Below are positions 36,108 through 49,356 of a stretch of 64,000 nucleotides of DNA, one piece after another. Under the pieces are notes generated by a model, which searched no databases, was not told the DNA's origin, and saw only the letters and a program-made list of their open reading frames with translations. The stretch is from Prosapia bicincta. Taxonomy: Eukaryota > Arthropoda > Insecta > Hemiptera > Cercopidae. Positions within the stretch are counted from its first letter, which is position 1. Each line of letters starts with the position of its first letter. Both the position numbers and the translations under genes were made by a program. The stretch spans positions 112,500,850 through 112,564,849 of the forward strand of contig JBAIZL010000001.1 of the NCBI GenBank assembly GCA_036971475.1, in the 5' to 3' direction.

Positions 36108-36680
36108 CGATTATGCTTTTTGCAGGTGTTTTTTTACTTGCTTTACTAAAGATTTGTTTACAAGTCTGTTGACTAAAAGAGAAACTCACTGATAGAAAGT
36201 AAAACCATAAAGTGTCTTAAAATTTTAAAATAAAAAAATAATTAATTGGTTATAAATTGAAACTCCGGCGAATTTTACCAATTGTTCTCTATTTTATAAA
36301 ACAATCACCGACAATTATTAGCAATTGTTGTACAAATTACAATTTACAAATATTTACAAAGCTACACATAACATATTTGTATTTAAGAGAAAGTGATTTT
36401 ACTAGTAGAAAGTCTACATAGTTCGTAAAACCAGAGTTTGTTGTCACATTATCTTAGAAACACAATTCTTTATCAAAGTTCATTTGGCGTCCACTCTGGA
36501 TTAGCGAAAATAGGTTTAGAAATTTTTTCCTTATTTATTTGTCCTGAAACACTTATTTTATCTGACTTGTGAATAAACGTAAATTATATGACTGAGACAG
36601 GTATGTTTAAGGGGAAAAGGAAAGAATTGCGGTAACGTAAGCTAGCCTTCCGTTACTTAGCCACCTTTGGCATAACCATT

Positions 36681-36682
<2 letters not shown>
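36108..36682. other. AT-rich non-coding sequence
   Basis: Nothing recognised. Confidence 0.6.

Positions 36683-36723
<41 letters not shown>
36683..36723. repeat. (TA)n microsatellite
   Basis: Alternating TA of about 41 bp. Confidence 0.95.
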
Positions 36724-36726
<3 letters not shown>

Positions 36727-36884
36727 TTAACCTAAATTACTCGTATACCTTGTCGCTTAATTATAAAATAGGTTTCAAATAGTTTAGAGTATAGGATAGT
36801 CCTCTGTTTTATAAATAAATATTCAATCTTTGCGCTTTCAAGTTATAACCTTAACAACAAAACCTAAGCATAACTTCATTTTTC

Positions 36885-37107
36885 AACAAGCTCAAAATAA
36901 AAACTCAAAACTCAAAAATAACCTACAAACAAATCTCAGTCAAAATGCTAACTGCCTTTAAAAGCAATCCTTGTGATTTAATGTTTTTTTATGGTTAAAA
37001 GTTGGGAGAGGCAACGTTTTACGTTTCAGCGCCCGACTTAGAGACAAGTCTAGGGTCATGCCTTGGAAGTGACTTGAATATACTTGGCAACAGTCAAATG
37101 CGCTGCT
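36885..37107. repeat. Dispersed repeat, copy 1 (pair with 62395-62612)
   Basis: Shared words in the same order in both places: gttaactgc/gctaactgc, gtgatttaatgtttt, gggagaggc/aggagaggc, cgcccgacttag/cacccgacttag, acaagtc/gcaagtc, agtgac/ggtgac. The copies differ by scattered substitutions. Frames on both strands here (107 codons plus, 63 codons minus) are not conserved intact in the other copy, so a non-coding repeat is more likely than a gene. Confidence 0.7.
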
Positions 37108-37633
37108 CAAATTACAAAGTGTGTTATATTTATTTTGAAACGAAGACACCTTATTCTAAACAAGAAGATAGCAAGGAGTCCAAGTCGAACTCCCTCGAGG
37201 AACCTTTCCAAGACACGCAGTATTGTGTTACTAGGTTTAGGACCTCAGCCTTATCTCTCCTGTGCCTAAGGTTATTCTTATTGGGTGTATTTATTTCATT
37301 CTCTTGTATTATCCAATTATTTTAAATATTTATCGAAGGTTTCGAACCTTTAAAAACATATATATGATGAAGATAAATAGTTATCATCCAGAGTACATCC
37401 GTTCATTTTGCATTGCTTAAAATCTCAGTTTGGACGTTCACTTAACTCTATTGACAAAGTGAACACCAACAATAGTTTCGCCCTTCAACTGTGGTTGGGT
37501 TCACCTTGTCAATGCTACATGAGACTCATGAGACTCTAGCGAAAAGTCGGAACTACCTTCTTATGCACTGCCAAATTAACGTAGTAACTATTCATCATAT
37601 TTTTCCATCCGTAAAAGAATACGAATCACTACT
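37108..37633. other. Non-coding sequence
   Basis: It carries the tail of an open frame ending at 37325 (Ser/Leu/Cys-rich, no motif) and a frame at 37491-37718 that runs into the LINE poly(A) tract. No gene is called. Confidence 0.5.
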
Positions 37634-38668
37634 TATTTATTTATTTTATTTTTTTTTTTTTAGGCGAAAAACCTGTCAAGGTTATCATCGCCTAACTAAA
37701 GTTTTTATTTTAAATTAAATGTTACATAAATGAAACTAACCAAACTAAACAAAATAAAATAAAATGTTTAATACTAGTTGTAACTAAAACTAGAAGTTAA
37801 AATTATATTTAATTTAAATATTATTTAATAGATTCAGGTGGCGTAAGAAAGCGATGACACGGTCAATAGCCGTGACATCGTCCCTTAAAACCACCTTTAA
37901 ACTACCTCGAAGATCGTAACGTATATACAAATCCCTCAACTCATCACAATCAAGCAGGATATGCTTGATTGTAATATTATTTCTACAAAATGGACATAGT
38001 GGTGGATCCTCATGTCGCATCAACCATCCATGCGTTAACAAAGTGGCCCATGCGAAGTCGAGTAACCACCACTTCCTCCCTACGATTCGAACGAACAGAT
38101 GTCCATGGTCGGACGGTATTTTTTATGTCCCTCAGCTTGTTTCTATTTACATTTTGCCACTCTTTATTCCAAACAGAGAATAGTGTAGTTTTAACATTGC
38201 GTACAAAATCTGATGCCATCACACGTTGGGTCGATGGCACCATAATTGTAGCTAATTTTGCACCTTCATCTGCTTTAGTATTTCCAAATATTCCGCAGTA
38301 ACCAGGCACCCAGAGAAATGAAACCTCGATACCCCGTAATTGGAGCCTTTGTATTGAACACAAGATGTATCCAACTAAAGGGTTCCTAGTGTACATTTCC
38401 TGAATAGCCTGGAGAGCACTTTTGGAATCGGAACATACAAGATATTTAGATGTTGCAGACGAAATTGATCTTAAAGCTTGGAAACTTGCATAATGTTCTA
38501 CAGTAAAAACGCTAGAGGCTGAGGGTAATCCGTAAGTGAAATTTTGTCCTTCCATATAAAATGCACAACCTATCCCATTGTCCAGTTTTGAACCGTCTGT
38601 GAATATAGTCACAGTATGTTGGTGAGTTAGTTGTATCTGCAAAAACTCCTGACGATAAATAAGGAATC
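37634..38668 (-). pseudogene. RNase H-bearing LINE, copy B: RNase H and C-terminal region
   Basis: The best preserved copy of the family. On the minus strand, an open frame at 38642-38010 carries RNase H: FTDGSKLDNGIG (first Asp), VEHYASFQAL (Glu), LVCSDSKSALQAI (Asp) and WVPGYCGIFGNTKADEG (last Asp; the usual PGH is PGY). RNase H removes the RNA template during element replication. A frameshift near 38030 leads to a second frame, 38041-37814, with THGWLMRHEDPPLCPFC and IKHILLDC, the Cys/His C-terminal motif. The 3' tail has gcgatgataacc and a poly(A) (T-run on plus, 37635-37661). The 5' end is cut next to a (TA)n tract, so the endonuclease and RT are missing. Confidence 0.9.
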
Positions 38669-38669
38669 A

Positions 38670-38719
<50 letters not shown>
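38669..38719. repeat. (TA)n microsatellite
   Basis: Alternating TA of about 50 bp, directly adjoining the truncated 5' end of LINE copy B. Confidence 0.95.
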
Positions 38720-38722
<3 letters not shown>

Positions 38723-40459
38723 CAACATAGGTTATTCAAATACAATAATATTTATTAATTTATTTTCAAAGCTTTTCGTTGGTAAACAGTAGCAACATCA
38801 TCTGGAATGAAAATATAATATGTATATTATATGTGTGTATGTGTATGTGTATAAGTAAACACTCGATTATATATAACGCCGAATAGTATGTTTCTTCTTG
38901 TAAATATAAAAATCTATTTCGAATCACACCTCAAAACACAGATGCATAAATAAAATGTTTTGTTTCAAAACTATTTTACTCTTTCTAAAAATAAATTATT
39001 ATAAATATGAAAACATATTATAAGTATTCCAATTTTCTACCAGAAAACGCCATTTAACTTGCGTGTCCTTTAGTAATTACTGACAGCAAATACATCTGTA
39101 CAACCCACACAAATTCAAGGGGAGAAATTCATTGTGAGATTTCAATTGTTAAATCATATAAAACATAAGTAAAAAAATTAAAATATTAATACATAACATC
39201 ATTATAAATAATAGTATAAATATTATTTTACGAGCTTATTACTAGGGGTTGGACGAATAGTAATAATTATTAATGTTAGGTTATTTTAAATATTAAAAAA
39301 ATTAATACGTTAATAACATCATTTTAAAAACGAAGAGATCCCATATCAATACAATGATATTATAATAAAACTGTAACGTTATAAAAATTATTTAGTCAAT
39401 AGTGTTTCAGTTCAAGAACAAAAATCTGATATTAATATATAATTCAGTATATTTTCCAAAGCCTGTAACCAGTAAATAATTGATTTTTTAAAATTATTTT
39501 AATAAAGGGGAATCGGAAATGCAAACAAAAAAGGATGTATAATTGTGAATAGAACCATGTGAAGGTACCTCGTAATGTAAAATTATATCAGAAGAACCTA
39601 GGTAAGCAACTAGAGACCCGGTTCTAGGTATAATGGGAGAGGTTAGGTTAATTCTTAACCTGACGTCCCATGGTAATAAATAAATACCTTTCTTAGTAAA
39701 GTATTTATAATTTGTCTTTGTACAGGAAACGCTGTTTATTTAACTACATCCTGAGGGCATCTGATATATTTCCATGCAATATTAATATTAATGAATATGC
39801 TTTATGAATATTAATTATGAATTAACTAAATTAGTTCTATTAACTACTAATCTGATATGATTTACAACATTGCATTTCCTGTAATTATAATATGTAAACT
39901 AACACACTAAGAACTAAATTGTTTGATGTAAATATTTTGACTTTAATAAGTATGAAATATTTCATTGAAAATACAGGCTCAAATACAAAAATGTTTTGAA
40001 AGTTTGACGATGAAATTAAACGTTGGGTTTCTTACCGTTTATTTGACACGTATTAGTTTTCTCTAATTTCATAAAGATATTGATACTGGAGTAAATTATT
40101 GATACAATTACTAGAATGAATTTACAAAGTCATACTTTGTATTACAATAATGTAGGGTGTTACTAGCGAAATTGATACGCCTGTAGTCATGGGTATGCAG
40201 GATCATAAACTGCTTTGTGATTTACTGGGTCATAAATTTAACTGGGGCACAGAGAGATAACCGTACTGGTAATTTGAAATATTTGTTGCCATGGTTACTG
40301 ATTGTTGAAATTACAAAATAAAACTTAGCAGTTGTAATAATTATTAATATATTATATTATGCGAACATATAAATAACGCATATTATTGTGTAAGGTTTAC
40401 CTTAGTGTATGTAAAAATAATTTTATCAAATTAAAGAAACTACTATTGAAGAAACTAAA
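38720..40459. other. AT-rich non-coding sequence
   Basis: No gene or repeat domain is seen. Short inverted ggttaa/ttaacc text lies near 39645-39660. Confidence 0.6.
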
Positions 40460-40842
40460 ATTATACAAAATTTAAATATTATTGCATAGATTCATGTGGC
40501 GTAAGAAAGCGATGACACGGTCGATCCCTCAAAACCACCTTTAAACTACCTCGAAGATAGAAACGAATATACAAATCTGTCAACTCATCACAATTAAGCA
40601 CATTTTGCTACCACAAAACTGACATAGTGGTGGATCCACATGTCGCATCAACCATCCACGCGTTAACAAAGTGGCCCATGCGAAGTCGAGTAACCACCAC
40701 TTTCTCCATATGATTCGAACGAACAGATGTCCTACATGGTCGGACGGTATTTTTGATGTCCCTCAGCTTGTTTCTATTTACATTTTGCTATTCTTCATTC
40801 CAAACAGAGAATAGTGTAGTTTTAACATTGCATACAAAAACC
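40460..40842 (-). pseudogene. RNase H-bearing LINE, copy C: C-terminal fragment
   Basis: The plus-strand text from 40490 to 40842 parallels 37835-38205 of copy B nearly word for word (tggcgtaagaaagcgatgac, ggtggatcc, gtggcccatgcgaagtcgag, cagcttgtttctatttacat). It therefore encodes, on the minus strand, the region from the end of RNase H to the C-terminal Cys/His motif. It has small deletions (for example at 40525), and several inserted or changed bases break every frame. The 5' end is truncated at about 40842, and no clear poly(A) is kept. Confidence 0.85.
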
Positions 40843-42464
40843 TGAAAAAAAGAGAACATACCAGTTGAGGATAAGCAGATTCTCCTGCTAACCGGCTGTC
40901 TTGAGTATTCTTTTTCTAAAAGCCTTATTTCTCAAACCCCACTGGTTTCACTTGCTGCAGAATGTTTGTTGTCAGGGGTTCTTACTTGTAACAGTTTTCT
41001 ACAAAAAATTCTTCTACATTTTGAAATTCTGTGCCCTTTCACGATCTTACGATTAGGCATGCGATTAGCGATTTTAGTTCATAAGTCCTTTCCATCGCTA
41101 TCGATATATTTTTGTTGCACTTTAAACGCGAACAGACCTTATAGCTTATGGAATTAAGGTAAAGACACTATCATATAAGATCAGGGCATTAGAAAGATAC
41201 CTGACGTCATACTTACCATGTTGTATGTAAGGCGTTTACCTAAAGACTCTCTACCATGGTAATAGACAGATTGTAATTTTACAACTGATTGTAAAATAAG
41301 AGGGAAGTGTGGATGAAATTAAATAGGACCATGCAAAAGTCATTACGACAAACGGGTGCCTAAATAGGAAAGTTCTGGCGTTTGAAGGAAGGGTTGCTTA
41401 TTCGTTGAAGACCTGCTTCTAACCAGGAATAAGAGAAATTCGTACCCACTACCCTGTCTACAAATTCAATAGCACTTCAATTTTAGATCTCCTAATACTG
41501 CGAGAAATGATATCTACAAATACAACATGAAAATACGATTATTATTAATTTTTTTAATGAAGGTATTATACATACATTTAAATCATATCATATTTATTCT
41601 CAATATTTAACTTTGATCACAGATATTTAATAACAGACAAATAATATTTTAACTCAATTTAAATATTTTTAACAATGTAGGACTTATGTCAAAGGAAGTG
41701 CGAAGGACAACTTTAACCGTAAGCCTCAAAGTTCAGTTTAAACGCTTGAGTTCAAAAGTTACTTGATTACAGAGACGTTGTGAGTAATAGCAGAAAGAGC
41801 TGAGAGCTTAAGATCTTCGACGAGACAGTAACAGATGTCATTTTGAGAAGATGTTTGTACTGTTTTCTTATTTTCAATGCAACAGGATAAAAGCAAAATA
41901 AAATATGACTTCGAACTTCACAGTAAAATGATATAGTAATGTTTTGAAGACTGTAAAGACGGACTAAAACATGCACAACAGTTTATATTACACATTAGTT
42001 ATCTATAACAACACACACAAATTCATTATCCCATTCAGATTGACCTACGATTTTTTGAATTGTAATAAACATGGAAATACAAAGGTTAAAAACTAACTTT
42101 GGCCTTGAGCTATATTGTATGCCATCGTGTGAATTATAACAATAGTTTATCTCTAATACAATCTATTCTAGGTAACATAAACTTGTTGTTTTAAGCTATA
42201 AGAAAATTTTCATATTTATTACAATCCACAAATGTTTAGGTAGATCCGTAGGGAGTTATAAGTCTGCACGGGGTTATAAAGTAACTAATCTGTTAGTGTA
42301 TTTAGAAAAAAAAATATTTTATAAATTTTAATCCTATTAGAAAAGTGTTCATAATTACTTATTTATTTATTATTTATATTTTATTTGTACTTCCAAGAAG
42401 CGTACCTCTAGGCAAAACTCGAACTTATAGCCCGGGGCTTTGCATCGGGTGATAAATTACAACT
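40843..42464. other. AT-rich non-coding sequence
   Basis: The frames at 40966-41157 and 41767-41976 have no recognisable motif. Nothing else is seen. Confidence 0.55.
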
Positions 42465-43207
42465 AACCCAATAATATTACATTGTCATCTAGTCCTGACC
42501 CGCCTTTAAAACTTCAAGTTTCTTTCTCATCAAGAAGAACAAAACTCAGATTTAATGAATGTGGTTGTTTTCATTTAAGCGATGGCTAAATAAATCATAT
42601 TACATTGTCATCAAGTCCTGACCTGCTTTTAAACCTTCAAGTTTCTTTCTCATCAAGAAAAGCAAAACTCAGATTTAAAGAATGTGGTTGTTTTTATTTA
42701 AGCGATGGCTCAATAAATCATATTACATTGTCATCAAGTCCTGGTCTGCTTTTAAACCTTCAAGTTTCTTTCTCATCAAGAAAAGCAAAACTCAGATTTA
42801 AAGAATGTGGTTGTTTTCATTTAAGCGATGGCTCAATAAATCATATTACATTGTCATCAAGTCCTGACCTGCTTTTAAAACTTCAAGTTTCTTTCTCATC
42901 AAGAAAAGCAAAACTCAGATTTAAAGAATGTGGTTGTTTTCATTTAAGCGATGGCTAAATAAATCATATTACATTGTCATCAAGTCCTGATCTGCTTTTA
43001 AAACTTCAAGTTTCTTTCTCATCAAGAAAAGCAAAACTCAGATTTAAAGAATGTGGTTGTTTTCATTTAAGCGATGGATAAATAAATCATATTACATTGT
43101 CATCAAGTCCTGACCTGCTTTTAAACCTTCAAGTTTCTTTCTCATCAACAAGAGCAAAACTCAGATTTAAATAACGTGGTTGTTTTCATTTAAGCGATGG
43201 CTAAATA
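42465..43207. repeat. 123-bp minisatellite array, six units
   Basis: attacattgtcat recurs at 42476, 42599, 42722, 42845, 42968 and 43091, an exact period of 123. Because 123 is divisible by three, two units lacking a stop read as a repeating 41-residue frame (42605-42958). Other units have taa at the same place (ggctaaata or ggataaata). A diverged further unit (cttgtcatctagg) lies at about 43250-43320 outside the array. Confidence 0.97.
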
Positions 43208-43683
43208 TATCAATAATATAGCATTACCATTACACAATAAGCTAAACCCAATAACACCGCCTTGTCATCTAGGCTTGAAGTGTGTTTCTTCAAGTATCTA
43301 GCTCATCCGGAAGTTCAAATTTGATTACACAATTTTTACCGGAGAGACGGACCAGACGAGTTAAAAACGAGTTAAAAAGGATTTTGTTGAAACCTAATTC
43401 TTTTATACATTTTGATTTGCTTACCCATATCTGATAAACTGGCTGCCAATTTTATAACTGAATAGAGGGTTGTGCAATTATTTTATTTTACATTATAAAA
43501 TTACAGTATGTCAAAGGTATTTCATTAAATGCGAAGAGTACTATGTACGAAAATGATATTATTTAGTAATATTTAGATTTGACTTTATGAGAAATGTACT
43601 TACAAAGAATTACCTAACTTCAACAATTAGAAAACAATATGGTTTTTCCAAATATTATTTGACATTTATATTGTTTGTTATTT
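43208..43683. other. Spacer between two satellite arrays
   Basis: AT-rich, with one diverged relative of the 123-bp unit at about 43235-43330. Nothing else is recognised. Confidence 0.6.
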
Positions 43684-46443
43684 ACTATTCTAAATAATAA
43701 TTGGCTTTTATTTAACTTTACAAATATATACATAAGTATAGCCTACTATTGTAAATAATAATTGGCTTTTATTTAACTTTACAAATATATACATAAGTAT
43801 AGCCTACTATTGTAAATAATAATTGGCTTTTATTTAACTTTACAAATATATACATAAGTATAGCCTACTATTGTAAATAATAATTGGCTTTTATTTAACT
43901 TTACAAATATATACATAAGTATAGCCTACTATTGTAAATAATAATTGGCTTTTATTTAACTTTACAAATATATACATAAGTATAGCCTACTATTGTAAAT
44001 AATAATTGGCTTTTATTTAACTTTACAAATATATACATAAGTATAGCCTACTATTGTAAATAATAATTGGCTTTTATTTAACTTTACAAATATATACATA
44101 AGTATAGCCTACTATTGTAAATAATAATTGGCTTTTATTTAACTTTACAAATATATACATAAGTATAGCCTACTATTGTAAATAATAATTGGCTTTTATT
44201 TAACTTTACAAATATATAGATAAGTATAGCCTACTATTGTAAATAATAATTGGCTTTTATTTAACTTTACAAATATATACATAAGTATAGCCTACTATTG
44301 TAAATAATAATTGGCTTTTATTTAACTTTACAAATATATACATAAGTATAGCCTACTATTGTAAATAATAATTGGCTTTTATTTAACTTTACAAATATAT
44401 ACATAAGTATAGCCTACTATTGTAAATAATAATTGGCTTTTATTTAACTTTACAAATATATACATAAGTATAGCCTACTATTGTAAATAATAATTGGCTT
44501 TTATTTAACTTTACAAATATATACATAAGTATAGCCTACTATTGTAAATAATAATTGGCTTTTATTTAACTTTACAAATATATACATAAGTATAGCCTAC
44601 TATTGTAAATAATAATTGGCTTTTATTTAACTTTACAAATATATACATAAGTATAGCCTACTATTGTAAATAATAATTGGCTTTTATTTAACTTTACAAA
44701 TATATACATAAGTATAGCCTACTATTGTAAATAATAATTGGCTTTTATTTAACTTTACAAATATATACATAAGTATAGCCTACTATTGTAAATAATAATT
44801 GGCTTTTATTTAACTTTACAAATATATACATAAGTATAGCCTACTATTGTAAATAATAATTGGCTTTTATTTAACTTTACAAATATATACATAAGTATAG
44901 CCTACTATTGTAAATAATAATTGGCTTTTATTTAACTTTACAAATATATAGATAAGTATAGCCTACTATTGTAAATAATAATTGGCTTTTATTTAACTTT
45001 ACAAATATATACATAAGTATAGCCTACTATTGTAAATAATAATTGGCTTTTATTTAACTTTACAAATATATACATAAGTATAGCCTACTATTGTAAATAA
45101 TAATTGGCTTTTATTTAACTTTACAAATATATACATAAGTATAGCCTACTATTGTAAATAATAATTGGCTTTTATTTAACTTTACAAATATATACATAAG
45201 TATAGCCTACTATTGTAAATAATAATTGGCTTTTATTTAACTTTACAAATATATACATAAGTATAGCCTACTATTGTAAATAATAATTGGCTTTTATTTA
45301 ACTTTACAAATATATACATAAGTATAGCCTACTATTGTAAATAATAATTGGCTTTTATTTAACTTTACAAATATATACATAAGTATAGCCTACTATTGTA
45401 AATAATAATTGGCTTTTATTTAACTTTACAAATATATACATAAGTATAGCCTACTATTGTAAATAATAATTGGCTTTTATTTAACTTTACAAATATATAC
45501 ATAAGTATAGCCTACTATTGTAAATAATAATTGGCTTTTATTTAACTTTACAAATATATACATAAGTATAGCCTACTATTGTAAATAATAATTGGCTTTT
45601 ATTTAACTTTACAAATATATACATAAGTATAGCCTACTATTGTAAATAATAATTGGCTTTTATTTAACTTTACAAATATATACATAAGTATAGCCTACTA
45701 TTGTAAATAATAATTGGCTTTTATTTAACTTTACAAATATATACATAAGTATAGCCTACTATTGTAAATAATAATTGGCTTTTATTTAACTTTACAAATA
45801 TATACATAAGTATAGCCTACTATTGTAAATAATAATTGGCTTTTATTTAACTTTACATATATATACATAGGTATAGCCTACTATTGTAAATAATAATTGG
45901 CTTTTATTTAACTTTACAAATATATACATAAGTATAGCCTACTATTGTAAATAATAATTGGCTTTTATTTAACTTTACAAATATATACATAAGTATAGCC
46001 TACTATTGTAAATAATAATTGGCTTTTATTTAACTTTACAAATATATACATAAGTATAGCCTACTATTGTAAATAATAATTGGCTTTTATTTAACTTTAC
46101 AAATATATACATAAGTATAGCCTACTATTGTAAATAATAATTGGCTTTTATTTAACTTTACAAATATATACATAAGTATAGCCTACTATTGTAAATAATA
46201 ATTGGCTTTTATTTAACTTTACAAATATATACATAAGTATAGCCTACTATTGTAAATAATAATTGGCTTTTATTTAACTTTACAAATATATACATAAGTA
46301 TAGCCTACTATTGTAAATAATAATTGGCTTTTATTTAACTTTACAAATATATACATAAGTATAGCCTACTATTGTAAATAATAATTGGCTTTTATTTAAC
46401 TTTACAAATATATACATAAGTATAGCCTACTATTGTAAATAAT
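43684..46443. repeat. 61-bp satellite array, about 45 near-identical units
   Basis: The unit contains aataattggcttttattt, aactttacaaatatatac and ataagtatagcctac, with an exact period of 61. Nearly all units are identical by eye. Exceptions are atatagataag (variant g at 44219 and 44951), a changed unit at about 45856 (tacatatatatacatagg), and the first, partial unit (ctattctaaat). The array covers about 2.76 kb and is the most homogeneous repeat in the window. Confidence 0.98.
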
Positions 46444-47066
46444 TACCTTGAGATAAAAACCACTTGTATAACTCAACCGTTCCAAAGACTTGGTCTGTTA
46501 ATGTGAGTTAAGGGTTTGATTTAGCTTTCACAGAATTCCAAAACAAGGCATTTACTTTACTTTACAGAGGTTATAGTTACGAAATGAAATACAGCTCAGA
46601 AAATGTAATTTCTTAGCGGACTATCTTTCTATATCTGTCGTCGCTTCAGGTGGGTAATAAGATCAGGTGTTTCAACCTATTGAAAAGGTTTCTTGCACCA
46701 CTTAAACTTAACAGAATGTTATAAACTTATTTAATTTTTGTTTAATATTCATTAAAAAGAGATAAATCATTAATTCAAATACTCAAATTCAAATTCAAAT
46801 ACTCAAATACTCAAAGAAGAATTTGATCAAGTAATAGATTCAACAATAAAAGTATTTAAACCTCCATTATTAAATAGCCTATTAGTATGTATAGCCTTTA
46901 TATATGCTACAAACAGCATATATATTTATATATCGTGTTTTAGCATTCATGAAACTCTTTTATAATTTAAAAGACTTTATATCAGATTACATCAAGGTTT
47001 ATCTATTGGAGTCAGCATAAACAATCACAACCACAACATCCACTCTCCCTCTCTCATAAACTCAAG
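46444..47066. other. AT-rich non-coding sequence
   Basis: Local repeats of attcaaatactcaaa lie at 46776-46815. Nothing else is recognised. Confidence 0.6.
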
Positions 47067-47962
<896 letters not shown>

Positions 47963-49356
47963 AAGAAAAGGTAAAAGTGCTTCTAGGGCTCGTTACAAAG
48001 CAACAAAAAGAACTAAAATATTAAAACGACTGACAGCTACAACATGGGGTGCCAGCCAGGATGTCCTAATAACTACCTATAAGTCATATATCAGACCTGT
48101 CCTTGACTACGGAAGTGAAGTGGCCATCACAAGCAACCGTAAAACCCTCAGTAAATTGGACATCGTGCAGAATACAGAGTTAAAGATCATAACGTGTGCA
48201 CCTAAATCCACACCCATTGCAGCAATGGAGACACAAACGAAGTGTAGTTCAATGGAAAGCCATAGAGAAAATAGCTCTCCGATTCTGGCAGAGACACAGA
48301 GAGTACACACTCATTGTGCACTCATCAGAGGAGTACACACTCATACAGACAAGCCACGGCCCGACTGAAGACTCAAATAACCCCAATGGCGTCCTATGAG
48401 AGGGTGGCCTTGAAGTATGGAATAGCATTAGAGAAGCCAGCACTGCTTACAGATTACCGCGAGTTTTTCCACAATTTACCAAAAGCTAATTGTGGATTGA
48501 AGAACCGAAATCAGCATCCCTGGAGGTAGAACTGAGGCAGGCAGCCCTGCATACAATCAATGAAGAGTACCCACAACCAGAATAGTTACATATATACACG
48601 GATGGATCTTCAATACCGGAAACAGGTGCAACAGGAGCTGCCTACTACAGTCGCAATTTTGAGGGATACCTAGCAGTGGGAACTCCCCAGACCAACTATG
48701 ATGGAGAAATAGCAGCAGTACAAACAGCAGCCGCAGAACTAAACAAAATAGCCCCTACACAGGCAGTTTTCTTCGTCAATTCACAAGCGGCTATCCGTAA
48801 CCTATCGCGCATACAGATACAGACTGCAAAAGAACAATGGAGACAAGAAAAGGCCTGGAACACCTGACGAATGGGGGTTGGCTTATAGCCTTACAATGGA
48901 TCCCAAGCCATGTTGGCATCTTTGGAAATGAGAGGGCAGACTTTCTGGTCAAGAAAGGCACATCCATGGCACAGCCCATTTGCATGCCTTCGCTGCAAAG
49001 CACGAAAGCCCTCATCAATGTAACTATCGACCAGGCCAGGAAACTGCACCTCACACAGCAATCAGCAGGAAGAAAATGGGAAAACCTAATCAGCACAGAG
49101 GCCATCGACCACAGACTTCCATGAGCTGTAGGCGTTGCCAAGTTCAGAATGCAAACCGGCCATGACTACCTGGCCGCCCATTTACATCGCATCGGTGTGC
49201 TCCCAACACCGGAATGCCATCTCTATGGACATGATACGATGGATGCGGATCATCTGATGAAGTGCAGCGGGTGGAGATGATGATGACCCACTGGTTCGAC
49301 TATACTGGTCAGAGCGTCACCAAATGGCTGAACAGCCAAGGGTGGGCGTTGGCTAG
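47963..49356 (+). pseudogene. Second RNase H-bearing LINE family: RT thumb, RNase H and C-terminus
   Basis: A decayed ORF2 C-terminal half. An open run from 47963 to about 48240 carries LKRLTATTWG, YKSYIRPVLDYGSEV and QNTELKIITCAPKSTPI, the RT thumb/connection of LINEs. After a shifted stretch, RNase H begins: IYTDGSS (Asp codon at 48601), DGEIAAVQTA (Glu, 48706), FVNSQAAI (48778, where Asp is expected, so a D-to-N change). After a frameshift near 48866 come LQWIPSHVGIFGNERADF (48890-48945). A final frame gives FRMQTGHDYLAAHLHRIG (about 49145-49200), the usual C-terminal motif. A TAG precedes the RNase H domain near 48583. The sequence differs clearly from copies A-C, so it is a separate family. 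Endonuclease, RT palm and poly(A) are not seen. Confidence 0.85.

Noticed and set aside
37002..37325. 107-codon plus-strand frame
   Set aside because: Lies over a dispersed repeat whose other copy (62395-62612) does not keep the frame open.
38512..38745. 77-codon frame starting upstream of LINE copy B
   Set aside because: Its first half is (TA)n translated as Tyr-Ile. The rest is copy B in the wrong frame.
42605..42958. 117-codon repetitive protein
   Set aside because: Four of the six 123-bp units contain stops at the same place. Only two adjacent units happen to be open.
48107..48529. Several overlapping frames on both strands around 48.1-48.5 kb
   Set aside because: Only the plus frame with the RT-thumb motifs is homologous. 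The others are shadows of the decayed LINE.
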